From Mucilaginibacter limnophilus (GTDB taxonomy: Bacteria > Bacteroidota > Bacteroidia > Sphingobacteriales > Sphingobacteriaceae), in NCBI RefSeq assembly GCF_004005815.1, contig NZ_SACK01000002.1, positions 930,001 through 994,000 on the forward strand: 64,000 nucleotides of DNA, in the 5' to 3' direction. This document shows, piece by piece, positions 34,572 through 42,947 of the stretch. The notes beneath the pieces are model-generated. The model was not told the DNA's origin. It did not search any database and was given only the letters and a program-made list of their open reading frames with translations. Numbering within the stretch: the stretch's first letter is position 1; each line of letters opens with the position of its first letter. The position numbers and the translations under genes are program-made.

Positions 34572-35413
34572 ACAGCGGCTGTCCTTTCCGATCTTGCTAA
34601 TGCCTCATCTGGCGTAATGCCTTCATGTACCAGCGCCATAAGAGTTTGTGTCATACCGGCAGGATCAGGGTGTTGTATTACGTTTCTGCCATAAACTATG
34701 CCACGTACGCCCTGCTGCATCAACTGGTAAGTTCGGTTGATGATCTCCTCATCCGTTGCACGGCCGCCGCCGCGAACCAGCACAGGAATGTTTCCTGATG
34801 TTTCAACCACTTTATAATATTCACTGATGTCGTCAGTAGGATCGGCTTTGATGATATCAGCGCCCAGCTCAACTGCCTGACGTACCAGCGGGACGATCTT
34901 ATTCACGTCACCGTCAACCATGTAACCGCCTGCCTGGCTGTTCGGCCTGAACACCAGTGGTTCTATCATCAGCGGCATGCTGTAACGCTCGCATACCGGT
35001 TTTATCTTTAATATATTTTGGATACACTGGTCGGTTACTTCAGGTTCATTTGGTATTCTGAACAGATTCACTACCACACAGGTGGCATCCAAGCGAATGG
35101 CCTGCTCAACAGGTTCTTCTATCATTCGGCTGAACAGCGTACGGGGCAGCTCGGTGCCGTAAACGTTGGCGACATCGGTACGTAACACCAGCGAAGGTTT
35201 TTCCCTGCCGGGGATTGATTGCAGGTACTGCGCCTGACCAACGGTAAGTTGTATGGCATCAGGCGCGGCATCAACTAAAACCTTAACCGCTTTTTCTATA
35301 TTTTCTATTCCTTTCAGAAAAGTTGCCTCATTAAAAAAACCATGATCAATAGCAACATCAAAGCAATTACCCGATTTGCTGTTAAATAATCTGTTCAGTT
35401 TATATGCTTTCAT
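34568..35413 (-). CDS. Class I aldolase of the DeoC/FbaB/LacD superfamily
   Basis: 281 aa from the ATG at 35413 (MKAYKLNRLFNSKSG); an upstream in-frame ATG at 35515 would start inside the operator/promoter and gives an implausible leader. TIM-barrel blocks: FDVAIDHGFF, DAIQLTVGQAQYL, VVVNLFRIPNEPEV, ADIIKADPTDD (Lys as likely Schiff base), PVLVRGGGRATDEEI and QGVRGIVYGRNVIQHPDP (phosphate site). It would cleave a phosphorylated ketose produced by the isomerase and kinase. First gene of the minus-strand operon. Confidence 0.82.
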   Translation of the reverse strand: MKAYKLNRLFNSKSGNCFDVAIDHGFFNEATFLKGIENIEKAVKVLVDAAPDAIQLTVGQAQYLQSIPGREKPSLVLRTDVANVYGTELPRTLFSRMIEEPVEQAIRLDATCVVVNLFRIPNEPEVTDQCIQNILKIKPVCERYSMPLMIEPLVFRPNSQAGGYMVDGDVNKIVPLVRQAVELGADIIKADPTDDISEYYKVVETSGNIPVLVRGGGRATDEEIINRTYQLMQQGVRGIVYGRNVIQHPDPAGMTQTLMALVHEGITPDEALARSERTAAV

Positions 35414-35418
35414 AAAAA

Positions 35419-35454
35419 CAAATATATAAAAATTTATAACTTGTATATACAAGT
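35419..35454 (-). promoter_or_regulatory. Perfect 16-bp GntR-type operator and -7 box of the aldolase operon
   Basis: ACTTGTATATACAAGT (35439-35454) is a perfect palindrome. Its centre is about 20 nt upstream of TATATTTG (35426-35419, minus strand), which fits TAnnTTTG. The ATG at 35413 lies only 5 nt past the -7 box, so the transcript may be nearly leaderless. The divergent GntR gene starts at 35608, so this site could also autoregulate it. Confidence 0.72.
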
Positions 35455-35607
35455 AGAAATATTTTGAAAAAATGTTCAAAAAATGTGTAGTTATAATAAC
35501 ATATACAGATATCATTCTTAATGAGAATAATTCAGCACAAATGTTCGCTCGATTTGTATTTATGCTTTATATGAGTAATATTTACTGTTTTAAACCTCAC
35601 ATTACTT

Positions 35608-36324
35608 ATGCGAAACGGTACGGAGCAGCCTTTATATAAAAAATTGATTGCTGATTTGAAGCAGCTTATTGATAAAGGGACTTATAAAAAGGGAGACCTG
35701 CTTCCATCGGAAAACGATCTTTGTAAAACATATAACACTACACGCCCTACAGTAAGGCAGGCCCTATCCGACCTGTTGAATGCAGGTTATATAACCCGTC
35801 AGCAGGGTAAGGGAAGCATTGTGGCTGAACCTAAGAAAGGCTTGGGCATACTTTCAGTAAGCGGATTTACAGCAGGTGTAGGAGGGAAGAATTTAAAAAC
35901 AGAACTGCTTGATAAACCTCAAAAGCGAGATTGGGATGCTGATTTCTTTTATGATTTGAGTGATGAGGAGTTGAAAGCCGGAAGCATTTACTTCAGCAGA
36001 CTAAGGTATATTAATGATTTGCCGGTACTGTTTGAGGAAACGTTTATAGCTAACGTCGGCCTGCCGCGTTTTACTGCCCGTAATTTGGAGAACCGGTCGT
36101 TATTTAAAACGCTTTTAGAAAATTACCAGGTAGAAGTTAAAGAAGGCGAGCAAAAAATATGGGCCATAGGCGCCGATGAAAAAATTGGTAAATTGTTAAA
36201 CCTGCAGCAGGGTACCCCAATTGTTCATATGAAACGTAAGCTGATCACCAACAAGCGTAACCTTAATATTTATTCGTGGTTGTACAGCAATACTGAAGAA
36301 TATTACCTGCACGAGAACTTTTAA
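35608..36324 (+). CDS. GntR family transcriptional regulator, HutC/UTRA subfamily
   Basis: 238 aa. The N-terminal winged helix reads GDLLPSENDLCKTYNTTRPTVRQAL then GYITRQQGKGSIV, the standard GntR DNA-binding unit. The C-terminal half (RLRYINDLPVLFEETFI, EVKEGEQKIWAIGADEKIGKLLNLQQGTPIVHMKRK) is a UTRA ligand-binding domain. Such repressors sense sugar phosphates or similar metabolites. It is divergent from the aldolase operon with the perfect operator between them, and is the best candidate for recognising all six TGTAtaTACA-like sites in the window. Confidence 0.92.
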   Translation: MRNGTEQPLYKKLIADLKQLIDKGTYKKGDLLPSENDLCKTYNTTRPTVRQALSDLLNAGYITRQQGKGSIVAEPKKGLGILSVSGFTAGVGGKNLKTELLDKPQKRDWDADFFYDLSDEELKAGSIYFSRLRYINDLPVLFEETFIANVGLPRFTARNLENRSLFKTLLENYQVEVKEGEQKIWAIGADEKIGKLLNLQQGTPIVHMKRKLITNKRNLNIYSWLYSNTEEYYLHENF

Positions 36325-36326
36325 AG

Positions 36327-36794
36327 TTATTTCACTAATCGGGCATCGATATTAAGGGGGGCGATGTGCTTTACTTTTACCAGTTCGGTATACTTGGGGA
36401 ATAGCGGATTAAGCAGATAATTATATTCCGCGGTATTTACTGCTGAACGGACCTTCACAGCAAGGTGCTTTTTTTCATGCATCCATTGATCACCCATAAA
36501 TTTGTTTGCCAGATTATCCAGCTGCAGCCACTTTTCAGGGTAATCCTCATCTGGTAAAACATATAACTGTTTTGATTTGATATCAACTTCAATGGTAGAG
36601 ATAAACAAACGCGGCGGCATTAACAACTCATCAAAGTGTACCAGATTTTCCAGATAAGCCAGTGAGCTGTTCTCACTTGTATAAAGCATATAAGTGCCGG
36701 GGTTATTCCACCGACCGCCAAAGCTAAAGGCCCCAAAGCCTGACAGATCATTGGCCCGTGCTTCGGCCTTGGCTATGCGGTAAACCGTTATCAC
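36327..36794 (-). CDS. RES-domain toxin (NAD+ phosphorylase family)
   Basis: 155 aa. It matches RES toxins: MITVYRIAKAEARANDLSGFG with the conserved Arg, FGGRWNNPGTYMLYTSENSSLAYLENLVH with the second Arg, the Tyr and the Glu, and a C-terminal YNYLLNPLFP region. Characterised relatives degrade cellular NAD+ by phosphorolysis or hydrolysis. It overlaps its antitoxin gene by 4 nt, the normal antitoxin-first order. It sits tail-to-tail with the GntR gene, 2 nt away. Confidence 0.9.
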   Translation of the reverse strand: MITVYRIAKAEARANDLSGFGAFSFGGRWNNPGTYMLYTSENSSLAYLENLVHFDELLMPPRLFISTIEVDIKSKQLYVLPDEDYPEKWLQLDNLANKFMGDQWMHEKKHLAVKVRSAVNTAEYNYLLNPLFPKYTELVKVKHIAPLNIDARLVK

Positions 36795-37252
36795 GAAAGT
36801 ACGCCGTGTTCAATACGGCCCAATACGTTATCAACCATGTTTAAACCGGTGTAATTGTTAAACAGTTGTATAGGCTTAATGTTGTTCAATGCTCTGTTTG
36901 CTGTATTAAGCCATAGCTTAACCATGGTTTCATCGCCAAAAACATCAAGCGCATGTTCAACCACACGGGCTATCTCAATAACATGTGATGAAGTACGGCT
37001 GTCGAGTTTGTCGCTGCTTTTTTTGCGCTCAAGGGTTTTTACTGATAGTTGCAGAATATCCTCGGCAAAAACTTTTCTGGTAATGCCCAGATAATTCGTG
37101 AGTACATCAACAGACGCTTTGGTAATGCCCTCATTGCTTAACGACACAACGTCGAACTCCGAATCCATGGGGCGGTTAACCACCTCTGCTCCTCCAAGCA
37201 AATGAAGAAATTCCGGTTCGTAAGCTGCTGCCTTTCTTTCTGCTACTTTCAT
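36791..37252 (-). CDS. Xre/MbcA/ParS-type antitoxin (DUF2384)
   Basis: About 153 aa from the ATG at 37252 (MKVAERKAAAYEPEF). A TTG at 37273 is in frame but lies inside the -7 box, so the ATG is preferred. The central Xre-like helix bundle (KASVDVLTNYLGITRKVFAEDILQLSVKTLERK) and C-terminal toxin-binding DUF2384 segment (ARVVEHALDVFGDETMVKLWLNTANRALNNIKPIQLF) are typical. It neutralises the RES toxin and probably autoregulates the operon. Confidence 0.9.
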   Translation of the reverse strand: MKVAERKAAAYEPEFLHLLGGAEVVNRPMDSEFDVVSLSNEGITKASVDVLTNYLGITRKVFAEDILQLSVKTLERKKSSDKLDSRTSSHVIEIARVVEHALDVFGDETMVKLWLNTANRALNNIKPIQLFNNYTGLNMVDNVLGRIEHGVLS

Positions 37253-37270
37253 ATTGCGCGACAATTTTAC

Positions 37271-37303
37271 CAAATATAAAGATAAAATGTCGCTTATATC
37301 AAA
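37271..37303 (-). promoter_or_regulatory. Promoter of the Xre-RES operon
   Basis: On the minus strand TTTG (37303-37300), 21 nt, then TATATTTG (37278-37271). This is a full match to the Bacteroidota TTTG-N19-21-TAnnTTTG promoter. Confidence 0.75.
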
Positions 37304-37320
37304 TTTGTTTCATTAAAAAA

Positions 37321-37342
37321 GGCGATGCTAATCAGCATCGCC
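37321..37342 (-). terminator. Terminator of the 37368-40754 gene
   Basis: GGCGATGCT (37321-37329) pairs with AGCATCGCC (37334-37342) around AATC. On the minus strand it is followed by TTTTTTAATG. It lies 26 bases past the stop codon of the ThuA fusion gene. Confidence 0.88.
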
Positions 37343-37367
37343 TGAATTTTACATTAAAGTAAGATTA

Positions 37368-40300
37368 CTATATAAATCTTACGGTTTTTATAGCCGGCCT
37401 GCTCTTGCTTGCGCCGGTTTGTTTTGCAACGATATACACATCGTGCGGCTTACCGTCAGCAAGTTTTTGCAGTGATATTTTAACAGATAGCTTTTGGTTA
37501 CCGGCTTTAAAGGCAAGCGTACCTGTGCCTAATTTATTGCCGTTGGGCTTATCAGCATATACTTCAATTGTATAGTTAGCCGCATCACCGTTGCTAAAGC
37601 CGTTCATTTCAATGGCAGTTATGCCGGTTAAGTCAAACTTACCTGCCTTGAAGCTTCCTGTAGTTGACGGTAATACAACCGATTTGCTGCCGCCCTGATC
37701 GTCAACATAAAACTCTTTTATGTTTTGGAACTCACCGGCATCAATAACGCTGTTGCGCAACACTAACGAAGCTGTACCTGAAAGGGGTACCATGCCTTGC
37801 GAACCGGCGTCGGTATAGTTGGCATTGATATTGAACACCGTGTTTTGTTCCTTAACATCGCTTGCTTTTGGCGTAAGCGTTCCATTAGCAGGCAACGATT
37901 TTGGCTTATCCTGATCGGCAAGTGAGCGTATCCAGGTTACTATCAGCTTCGCGTCGCTTTCCTTTAAGGTTGGGTGCGCAGGCATGGCCACTTCACCCCA
38001 AACACCTGCGCCGCCTTTTATAATTTTTGCAGGCAAGTATGAGTTTGCGTCAGGCGAAGAGCGGTATTTCTCAGCTACCTTTTTAAACGCAGGGCCTATT
38101 GAGGTTTCATCAACCTTGTGGCAGCCCTTGCAATCAAGCGTTAGCATCAGGTTTTTACCTGCCATGGTGGCCTGCATAATCTGGTGGCCCCAGTTGGCGC
38201 CTGCAAGGTCAGAACCTTTTATGAAATCGGCGGAAATATAGAGGTTAGCCAGATCAACCGGAGCGCCTTTGTCAGTCACGCTAACATTGTAATTAACCGG
38301 CTTGCCCGGGAAGAAGAAGCTTTGGTTACCTTGTACGCTTACTTTTACTTCAGGGCGTTCGTTACCAGCAAATACGGTAACCGTATTGCTTTTTGCCGAT
38401 GCTTTGCTGTCGTCCATTACTTCAACAAATACTTCCTGTTCACCTGCTTGCTTAATAGTATATTTCAACTGCGGTTCGCTGGTTGTGGTTGTTGTTTTAC
38501 CGATGTGCCATACATAAGTAAGCGGATCTTTTTCAGGATCGACGGCTTCAACCTTAGCTGTAAGTACAAATGGCAGGTTACCGCTTGTTTTCTCAATGGT
38601 TAGGTTTTTCACAGCCGGCGGACGGTTGCCTGATAAATAATCAATTCGCACTATTCCGGCATCCGGGTTACGGTTGAACCATCCATTACCGTATTCAAGT
38701 ACGTATATGCGTCCGTCTTTACCCACTTCCATATCTATCATCGAATTAAAATGGCTGTTCGGCATAAACGGCTCAATTTTATCAAGGTCGCCGTTTGGCA
38801 GTTGTGTAACCGCTTTTATCCATCCCCTTATAAAGTCGTACATAAAGAACTTGCCATTATAATAGTCCGGATAACGGGTATCCTCAGGGAAATCTTCGGT
38901 GTAATATACCGGACCAGCCATCGCGGTACGGCCACCTGTGCCTAACTCAGGGAAATCAGGCGATATGGCATACGGATACCAAACATACGCAGGTTGAGCC
39001 GGTGGCAAATCAACCAAACCGGTGTTATTACGAGAAGTGTTTTTTGGATGAGCCGGATCCTGAGGGGGGCCATTTTTATTTGTGTTATAATCGTGCATAT
39101 TGTAAGCATAATTATTACCTACAAAGAACGGCCAGCCGAAGTTACCTGCTTTGCGTGCCTGGTTCACCTCATCATAACCACGCGGGCCGCGGGTGCCTAT
39201 GCTGTCGTTAGCCGCATCCGGGCCAACCTCGCCCCAGTAGAGATAACCGGTTTTTTTGTCGACCGATATACGGTAAGGGTTACGGTTACCCATTACATAA
39301 ATTTCAGGGCGGGCTTTAGCTGTGCCTTTCGGGAACAGGTTGCCATCAGGTATGCCGTAACTGCCATCGCTATTTATTTTTATACGGAGGATCTTGCCGC
39401 GCAGGTCATTTGTATTACCAGCCGCACGGCGGTCGTCATATTGTTCATGCCCCGGGCGGTCGTCCATAGGGCCGAAGCTGCGGGTAGGGTAGGGTTGATT
39501 TGGCTCGTCAAAAGGCGTTGTATTATCACCTACTGAAAGGAACAGGATGTTATCCTTGGCGAACGCCAGTGAACCGCCGGTATGGCAGCATATATCGCGG
39601 GTTGTACCAACTTCCAGTATTACTTTTTCTGATTTGTTATCGAGTGTATCATTCTTAAACACAAAGCGCGACAGTCGGTCGATAGGTTTATCGCCCGCAG
39701 GGCTGTAATACAGGTAAACATAGTTGTTTTTTTCGAAATCAGGATCGAGGGTAAGGCCAAGCAATCCTTCTTCAGAGTTTACATTTACCGCGTTCGATTT
39801 AAAATATACATCCAGGAAACCAACCTGTTTAAGTGTTTTCTTCTCGTTACTATATAGCATCAGTTCGCCACGGCGCTGGGTAACCAGTATATCGAAGTTT
39901 GGCAGTATGGCCATTTCTGTAGGCTCGAAGAAGCCGCCCTGTATCAGCTGTGTTTTTACAAAACGGTTTTCTTCAGGTACACGTAAGGTCTTGGCATCAT
40001 CATAATCCAGTTCCTTATTATCACCTATGGCATATTGAATACCTCCCAAAAGATGTTTTAAATACAGCGGATCTTTATATGATTCATCGGTATGACCTAA
40101 CTCGGTATAAAAAGCCCTGCCGCCCTCAAAGTCATGGTACCACGCCATTGGATGGTCGGCGCCATTGGCGCCGCCTTTATAGCTTTTTTCATCAATCTTG
40201 ATAAGCACCTTAACATCAGGGTTAAGCTTTTTAAAGTTATACCACTCATCTTTGCGTTTCCATTGTACAGGCAAATGCTTGGTTGCAGCGTTTTCGCGAT

Positions 40301-40754
40301 CAACAACGTTTAGTACCGCTTCCTGCTGCTCGGGATGGCCGTTGAAATATCCGCCTACTAAGCGTCCGTACCAACCCCAGCCGTATTCGGTATCGGTAGC
40401 CGCATGTACGCCTACAAAGCCCCCGCCAGCCTGTATATAGCGTTCAAAATCGGCTTCCTGGTAATTGTTCAGTACATCGCCGGTTGTATTTAAGAAAATA
40501 ACCGCCGAGTATTGTTTCAGCGTATCCTCGCTAAAAAAAGACGGATTTGTGGTAGTGTCAACCTCAAAATCATTTGCTGACCCTAACTTTTTAATAGCTG
40601 CTATGCCCGCAGGTATAGATTCGTGATGATAACCGGCAGTTTTGGTGAATACCAGCACTTTAGGTTTACCTGAACGCTTGCCGCATGAAGCCAGAACAAC
40701 ACACGCAAGCAAAAGCACGATAGCTGAGCGACGGAGGTTAATTAATCTCTTCAC
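37368..40754 (-). CDS. ThuA / PQQ-type glucose-sorbosone dehydrogenase / PKD / cytochrome c fusion lipoprotein
   Basis: 1128 aa with a lipobox (VVLASCGKR). Order of domains by eye: ThuA-like domain (about 30-245, VLVFTKTAGYHHESIPAG and HAATDTEYGWGWYGRLVGGYFNGHP); a sorbosone-dehydrogenase-like propeller (about 265-690, FFEPTEMAILPNFDILVTQRRGEL and GDNTTPFDEPNQPY); a PKD domain (about 700-795); a class I cytochrome c domain with CKGCH (Cys875, Cys878, His879); and a C-terminal beta-sandwich carbohydrate-binding module (about 990-1128). Such fusions are common in Bacteroidota and presumably oxidise sugars at the cell surface. It is third in a run with the two genes upstream but is preceded by a terminator. 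Confidence 0.88.
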   Translation of the reverse strand: MKRLINLRRSAIVLLLACVVLASCGKRSGKPKVLVFTKTAGYHHESIPAGIAAIKKLGSANDFEVDTTTNPSFFSEDTLKQYSAVIFLNTTGDVLNNYQEADFERYIQAGGGFVGVHAATDTEYGWGWYGRLVGGYFNGHPEQQEAVLNVVDRENAATKHLPVQWKRKDEWYNFKKLNPDVKVLIKIDEKSYKGGANGADHPMAWYHDFEGGRAFYTELGHTDESYKDPLYLKHLLGGIQYAIGDNKELDYDDAKTLRVPEENRFVKTQLIQGGFFEPTEMAILPNFDILVTQRRGELMLYSNEKKTLKQVGFLDVYFKSNAVNVNSEEGLLGLTLDPDFEKNNYVYLYYSPAGDKPIDRLSRFVFKNDTLDNKSEKVILEVGTTRDICCHTGGSLAFAKDNILFLSVGDNTTPFDEPNQPYPTRSFGPMDDRPGHEQYDDRRAAGNTNDLRGKILRIKINSDGSYGIPDGNLFPKGTAKARPEIYVMGNRNPYRISVDKKTGYLYWGEVGPDAANDSIGTRGPRGYDEVNQARKAGNFGWPFFVGNNYAYNMHDYNTNKNGPPQDPAHPKNTSRNNTGLVDLPPAQPAYVWYPYAISPDFPELGTGGRTAMAGPVYYTEDFPEDTRYPDYYNGKFFMYDFIRGWIKAVTQLPNGDLDKIEPFMPNSHFNSMIDMEVGKDGRIYVLEYGNGWFNRNPDAGIVRIDYLSGNRPPAVKNLTIEKTSGNLPFVLTAKVEAVDPEKDPLTYVWHIGKTTTTTSEPQLKYTIKQAGEQEVFVEVMDDSKASAKSNTVTVFAGNERPEVKVSVQGNQSFFFPGKPVNYNVSVTDKGAPVDLANLYISADFIKGSDLAGANWGHQIMQATMAGKNLMLTLDCKGCHKVDETSIGPAFKKVAEKYRSSPDANSYLPAKIIKGGAGVWGEVAMPAHPTLKESDAKLIVTWIRSLADQDKPKSLPANGTLTPKASDVKEQNTVFNINANYTDAGSQGMVPLSGTASLVLRNSVIDAGEFQNIKEFYVDDQGGSKSVVLPSTTGSFKAGKFDLTGITAIEMNGFSNGDAANYTIEVYADKPNGNKLGTGTLAFKAGNQKLSVKISLQKLADGKPHDVYIVAKQTGASKSRPAIKTVRFI

Positions 40755-40786
40755 GTTTAAAATAGGTTAATAATTGTAAAAGAAAC

Positions 40787-40816
40787 AGCCGGAGAATGTG
40801 GTGGTGTTCTCCGGCT
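40787..40816 (-). terminator. Hairpin terminator after the blue-copper fusion gene
   Basis: AGCCGGAGAA (40787-40796) pairs perfectly with TTCTCCGGCT (40807-40816) over a 10-nt loop. On the minus strand it is followed by GTTTCTTTTAC. It lies in the 78-bp gap between the 40833-42929 gene and the 37368-40754 gene, so it may give partial termination inside the run. Confidence 0.7.
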
Positions 40817-40832
40817 GGTATAATTGGAAAGT

Positions 40833-42929
40833 TTATTCAACTATAAGCGTACCCTGCATCACATAAAAGTGTCCGGGCACGGTACATACGTAAGTATATT
40901 TTCCGGGTTTGGTTGGCGCAACAAAGTAGATGGTTTGTGATGAGCCAGGGCCGACCAGCGTAGTGTTAAACAACACTTTTGGCGTATTTGGGATATGACT
41001 TAGTTTAACAGCCGATAATCCCATTTTCATGGCAAGTTCACCTACAGCAACAGCTTGCCCGTCAGGTACAACTACAAAGTTGTGCGGCATATCATCATTA
41101 TTGGTAAAAGTAAGTTTCACCTTGCTGCCTGCTTTAACAGTCATCTCGGCTTTGTCAAACTTTAAGCCCGGTTTTGTACCAAGTACAATTGTTTGATCGA
41201 TAGTTGTCCATGATGCAGGCTTTGTAACCTGGTTCTTTTTTAAACCTGTTGAAGCAGGTGCTGCAGCCGCTTTTTTCTCAGGCGCTTTTGATGTGCCTGC
41301 CATACCGCCCATGTTATGATGGTCGTGGCCGGTAGCTGCACGTTTTGGTACATTCAGCTTTGCACCGTCAGGAATGTTGTTAAGCGTGTAGTAAGCGGTT
41401 GGGTGCAGTAAGGTGTTGCTGCTGTCGGCTGAAGTTACTTTATCACTCAATGTAATTTCATGAATGTATTTTTCACGCAGGCCATCGGCTACAAGGCGTA
41501 CTTTCAAGCCATCTTCAGATACGATAGCGGCATTAACAACCAACGATTGCTCGCGCACTACGTTACTGCCGTAAACAGGATGATATTTGTAAATGAAGCC
41601 TGTTAAGCTATAAGCATCCGGATCGGCAGCTGTCTTTTTGTTTACCGGTTTAGTGAATTCAATTTCAAAACCATCAGGCATGGCGCGAACAGCTTTCATT
41701 TCGAAAGGTGTTTTGCCCGACCATACAACTCTTTCCAATCCGAACTCTTTTTGGCCTTTTGAGCCCCAGCCACGGCTGGTTTGACCAACAAATAACGAAC
41801 CATCATTACCCCAGGTCAGACGTAACACGCCTGATTCAAAACCTTCACGAAAAGTGAAAGCAGCGCCTTGGTATTCACCTTTTACCTGTTCAAGAAAAAT
41901 ACGGTTCAAGCGGCTTTGTCCTTGGTCGCCAATTAACACCTGGCCGGCAAAAGGGCCAAATTTATTGTCAGCCGGTATTTGCATCATTGTTGACGTTGAG
42001 GTTCCCAAAATTGAGTGCGGCAACCATACTGCAGGTAGTTTAACCCCCGGTACTTCTTTAGCTACTTCAAAAAGGGTTTTATAGGGTCGATTTGGATCAT
42101 CATCTTCAATTTTTCCCTGATTAAAACGTGGATCAACCCTTGAGTAAATATCCTGTGTACGTACTTTAACAGGCGAGTTTGGCTGATCGGCCCACCTTAA
42201 ACCTGCGGGGTGGCCTGCAAAATCGCCGCGGTTAAGCTGCATTAAATGCCCTGAACCTACCCAGTCACCCTGGTTTTCAGAATAAAAATATTTGCCGTCA
42301 ATAATACCTTGGCCTGCCGGAGAACGTAAGCCGGTAGCATATGGGGTCATTTTACCATCCGGACTAATTTCCATTACCCATGCGCGCCAGGGCACAAGGC
42401 TTTTACCACGCCACCATTCATCGTCAAAACCTACGTTGGCATTTACCATAAAGTTGCCGTTTGGCATCAAAATGGGGCCATAGCTATACTCGTGATAGTT
42501 ACCTGATAACGGCCATGCAAACACAGTTTCGTAAACATCGGCTTTACCGTCGCCATTCTTGTCAACAAGTTTGGTTAACTCGCCACGCTGAACAGCATAC
42601 AGCGCACCATCTTTATAAGCAAGGCCCAATGATTCGTGTAAACCTGTAGCAAATTTTTTGTAAAACGGCGAACCGCCATTAAGCATGTACGGATTCTCAA
42701 TAATATAAACATCACCACGACGTGTAGAAGCGGCAATATTGCCATTTGGCAACAATGTTAATCCACCTACTTCAAGCTCAATACCTTCGGGTATTGGCAA
42801 TGTGACAATGCGGTAATAATCTTTTTCAGTAGGTACCGCTTTGGCGGGCTTATTTTGGGCGTTAGCTGCTAATCCAACAGTAGCAGCTACGCTAAAAGTC
42901 ATTAATATATTTTTAACAATAGCTTTCAT
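40833..42929 (-). CDS. Sorbosone-dehydrogenase-like propeller fused to a blue-copper (auracyanin/azurin) domain
   Basis: 698 aa with a signal peptide (VAATVGLAANAQN). Residues about 35-420 form a glucose/sorbosone dehydrogenase-like propeller (LEVGGLTLLPNGNIAAST, GLHESLGLAYKDG, ATGLRSPAGQG). A linker region rich in K/A/P with GHDHHNMGG follows. The last about 130 residues are a cupredoxin with MPHNFVVVP (His ligand) and YVCTVPGHFYVMQG (Cys682, His687, Met691). The fusion implies oxidation with electron transfer to type-1 copper in the periplasm or on the surface. Eighteen nt downstream of the DUF1080 gene. Confidence 0.85.
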   Translation of the reverse strand: MKAIVKNILMTFSVAATVGLAANAQNKPAKAVPTEKDYYRIVTLPIPEGIELEVGGLTLLPNGNIAASTRRGDVYIIENPYMLNGGSPFYKKFATGLHESLGLAYKDGALYAVQRGELTKLVDKNGDGKADVYETVFAWPLSGNYHEYSYGPILMPNGNFMVNANVGFDDEWWRGKSLVPWRAWVMEISPDGKMTPYATGLRSPAGQGIIDGKYFYSENQGDWVGSGHLMQLNRGDFAGHPAGLRWADQPNSPVKVRTQDIYSRVDPRFNQGKIEDDDPNRPYKTLFEVAKEVPGVKLPAVWLPHSILGTSTSTMMQIPADNKFGPFAGQVLIGDQGQSRLNRIFLEQVKGEYQGAAFTFREGFESGVLRLTWGNDGSLFVGQTSRGWGSKGQKEFGLERVVWSGKTPFEMKAVRAMPDGFEIEFTKPVNKKTAADPDAYSLTGFIYKYHPVYGSNVVREQSLVVNAAIVSEDGLKVRLVADGLREKYIHEITLSDKVTSADSSNTLLHPTAYYTLNNIPDGAKLNVPKRAATGHDHHNMGGMAGTSKAPEKKAAAAPASTGLKKNQVTKPASWTTIDQTIVLGTKPGLKFDKAEMTVKAGSKVKLTFTNNDDMPHNFVVVPDGQAVAVGELAMKMGLSAVKLSHIPNTPKVLFNTTLVGPGSSQTIYFVAPTKPGKYTYVCTVPGHFYVMQGTLIVE

Positions 42930-42947
42930 TATAACAGTTTTGCTGAA

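Noticed and set aside
38994..39536. 180-codon plus-strand frame
   Set aside because: Antisense to the propeller domain of the ThuA fusion protein; composition is that of a reverse-complement shadow.
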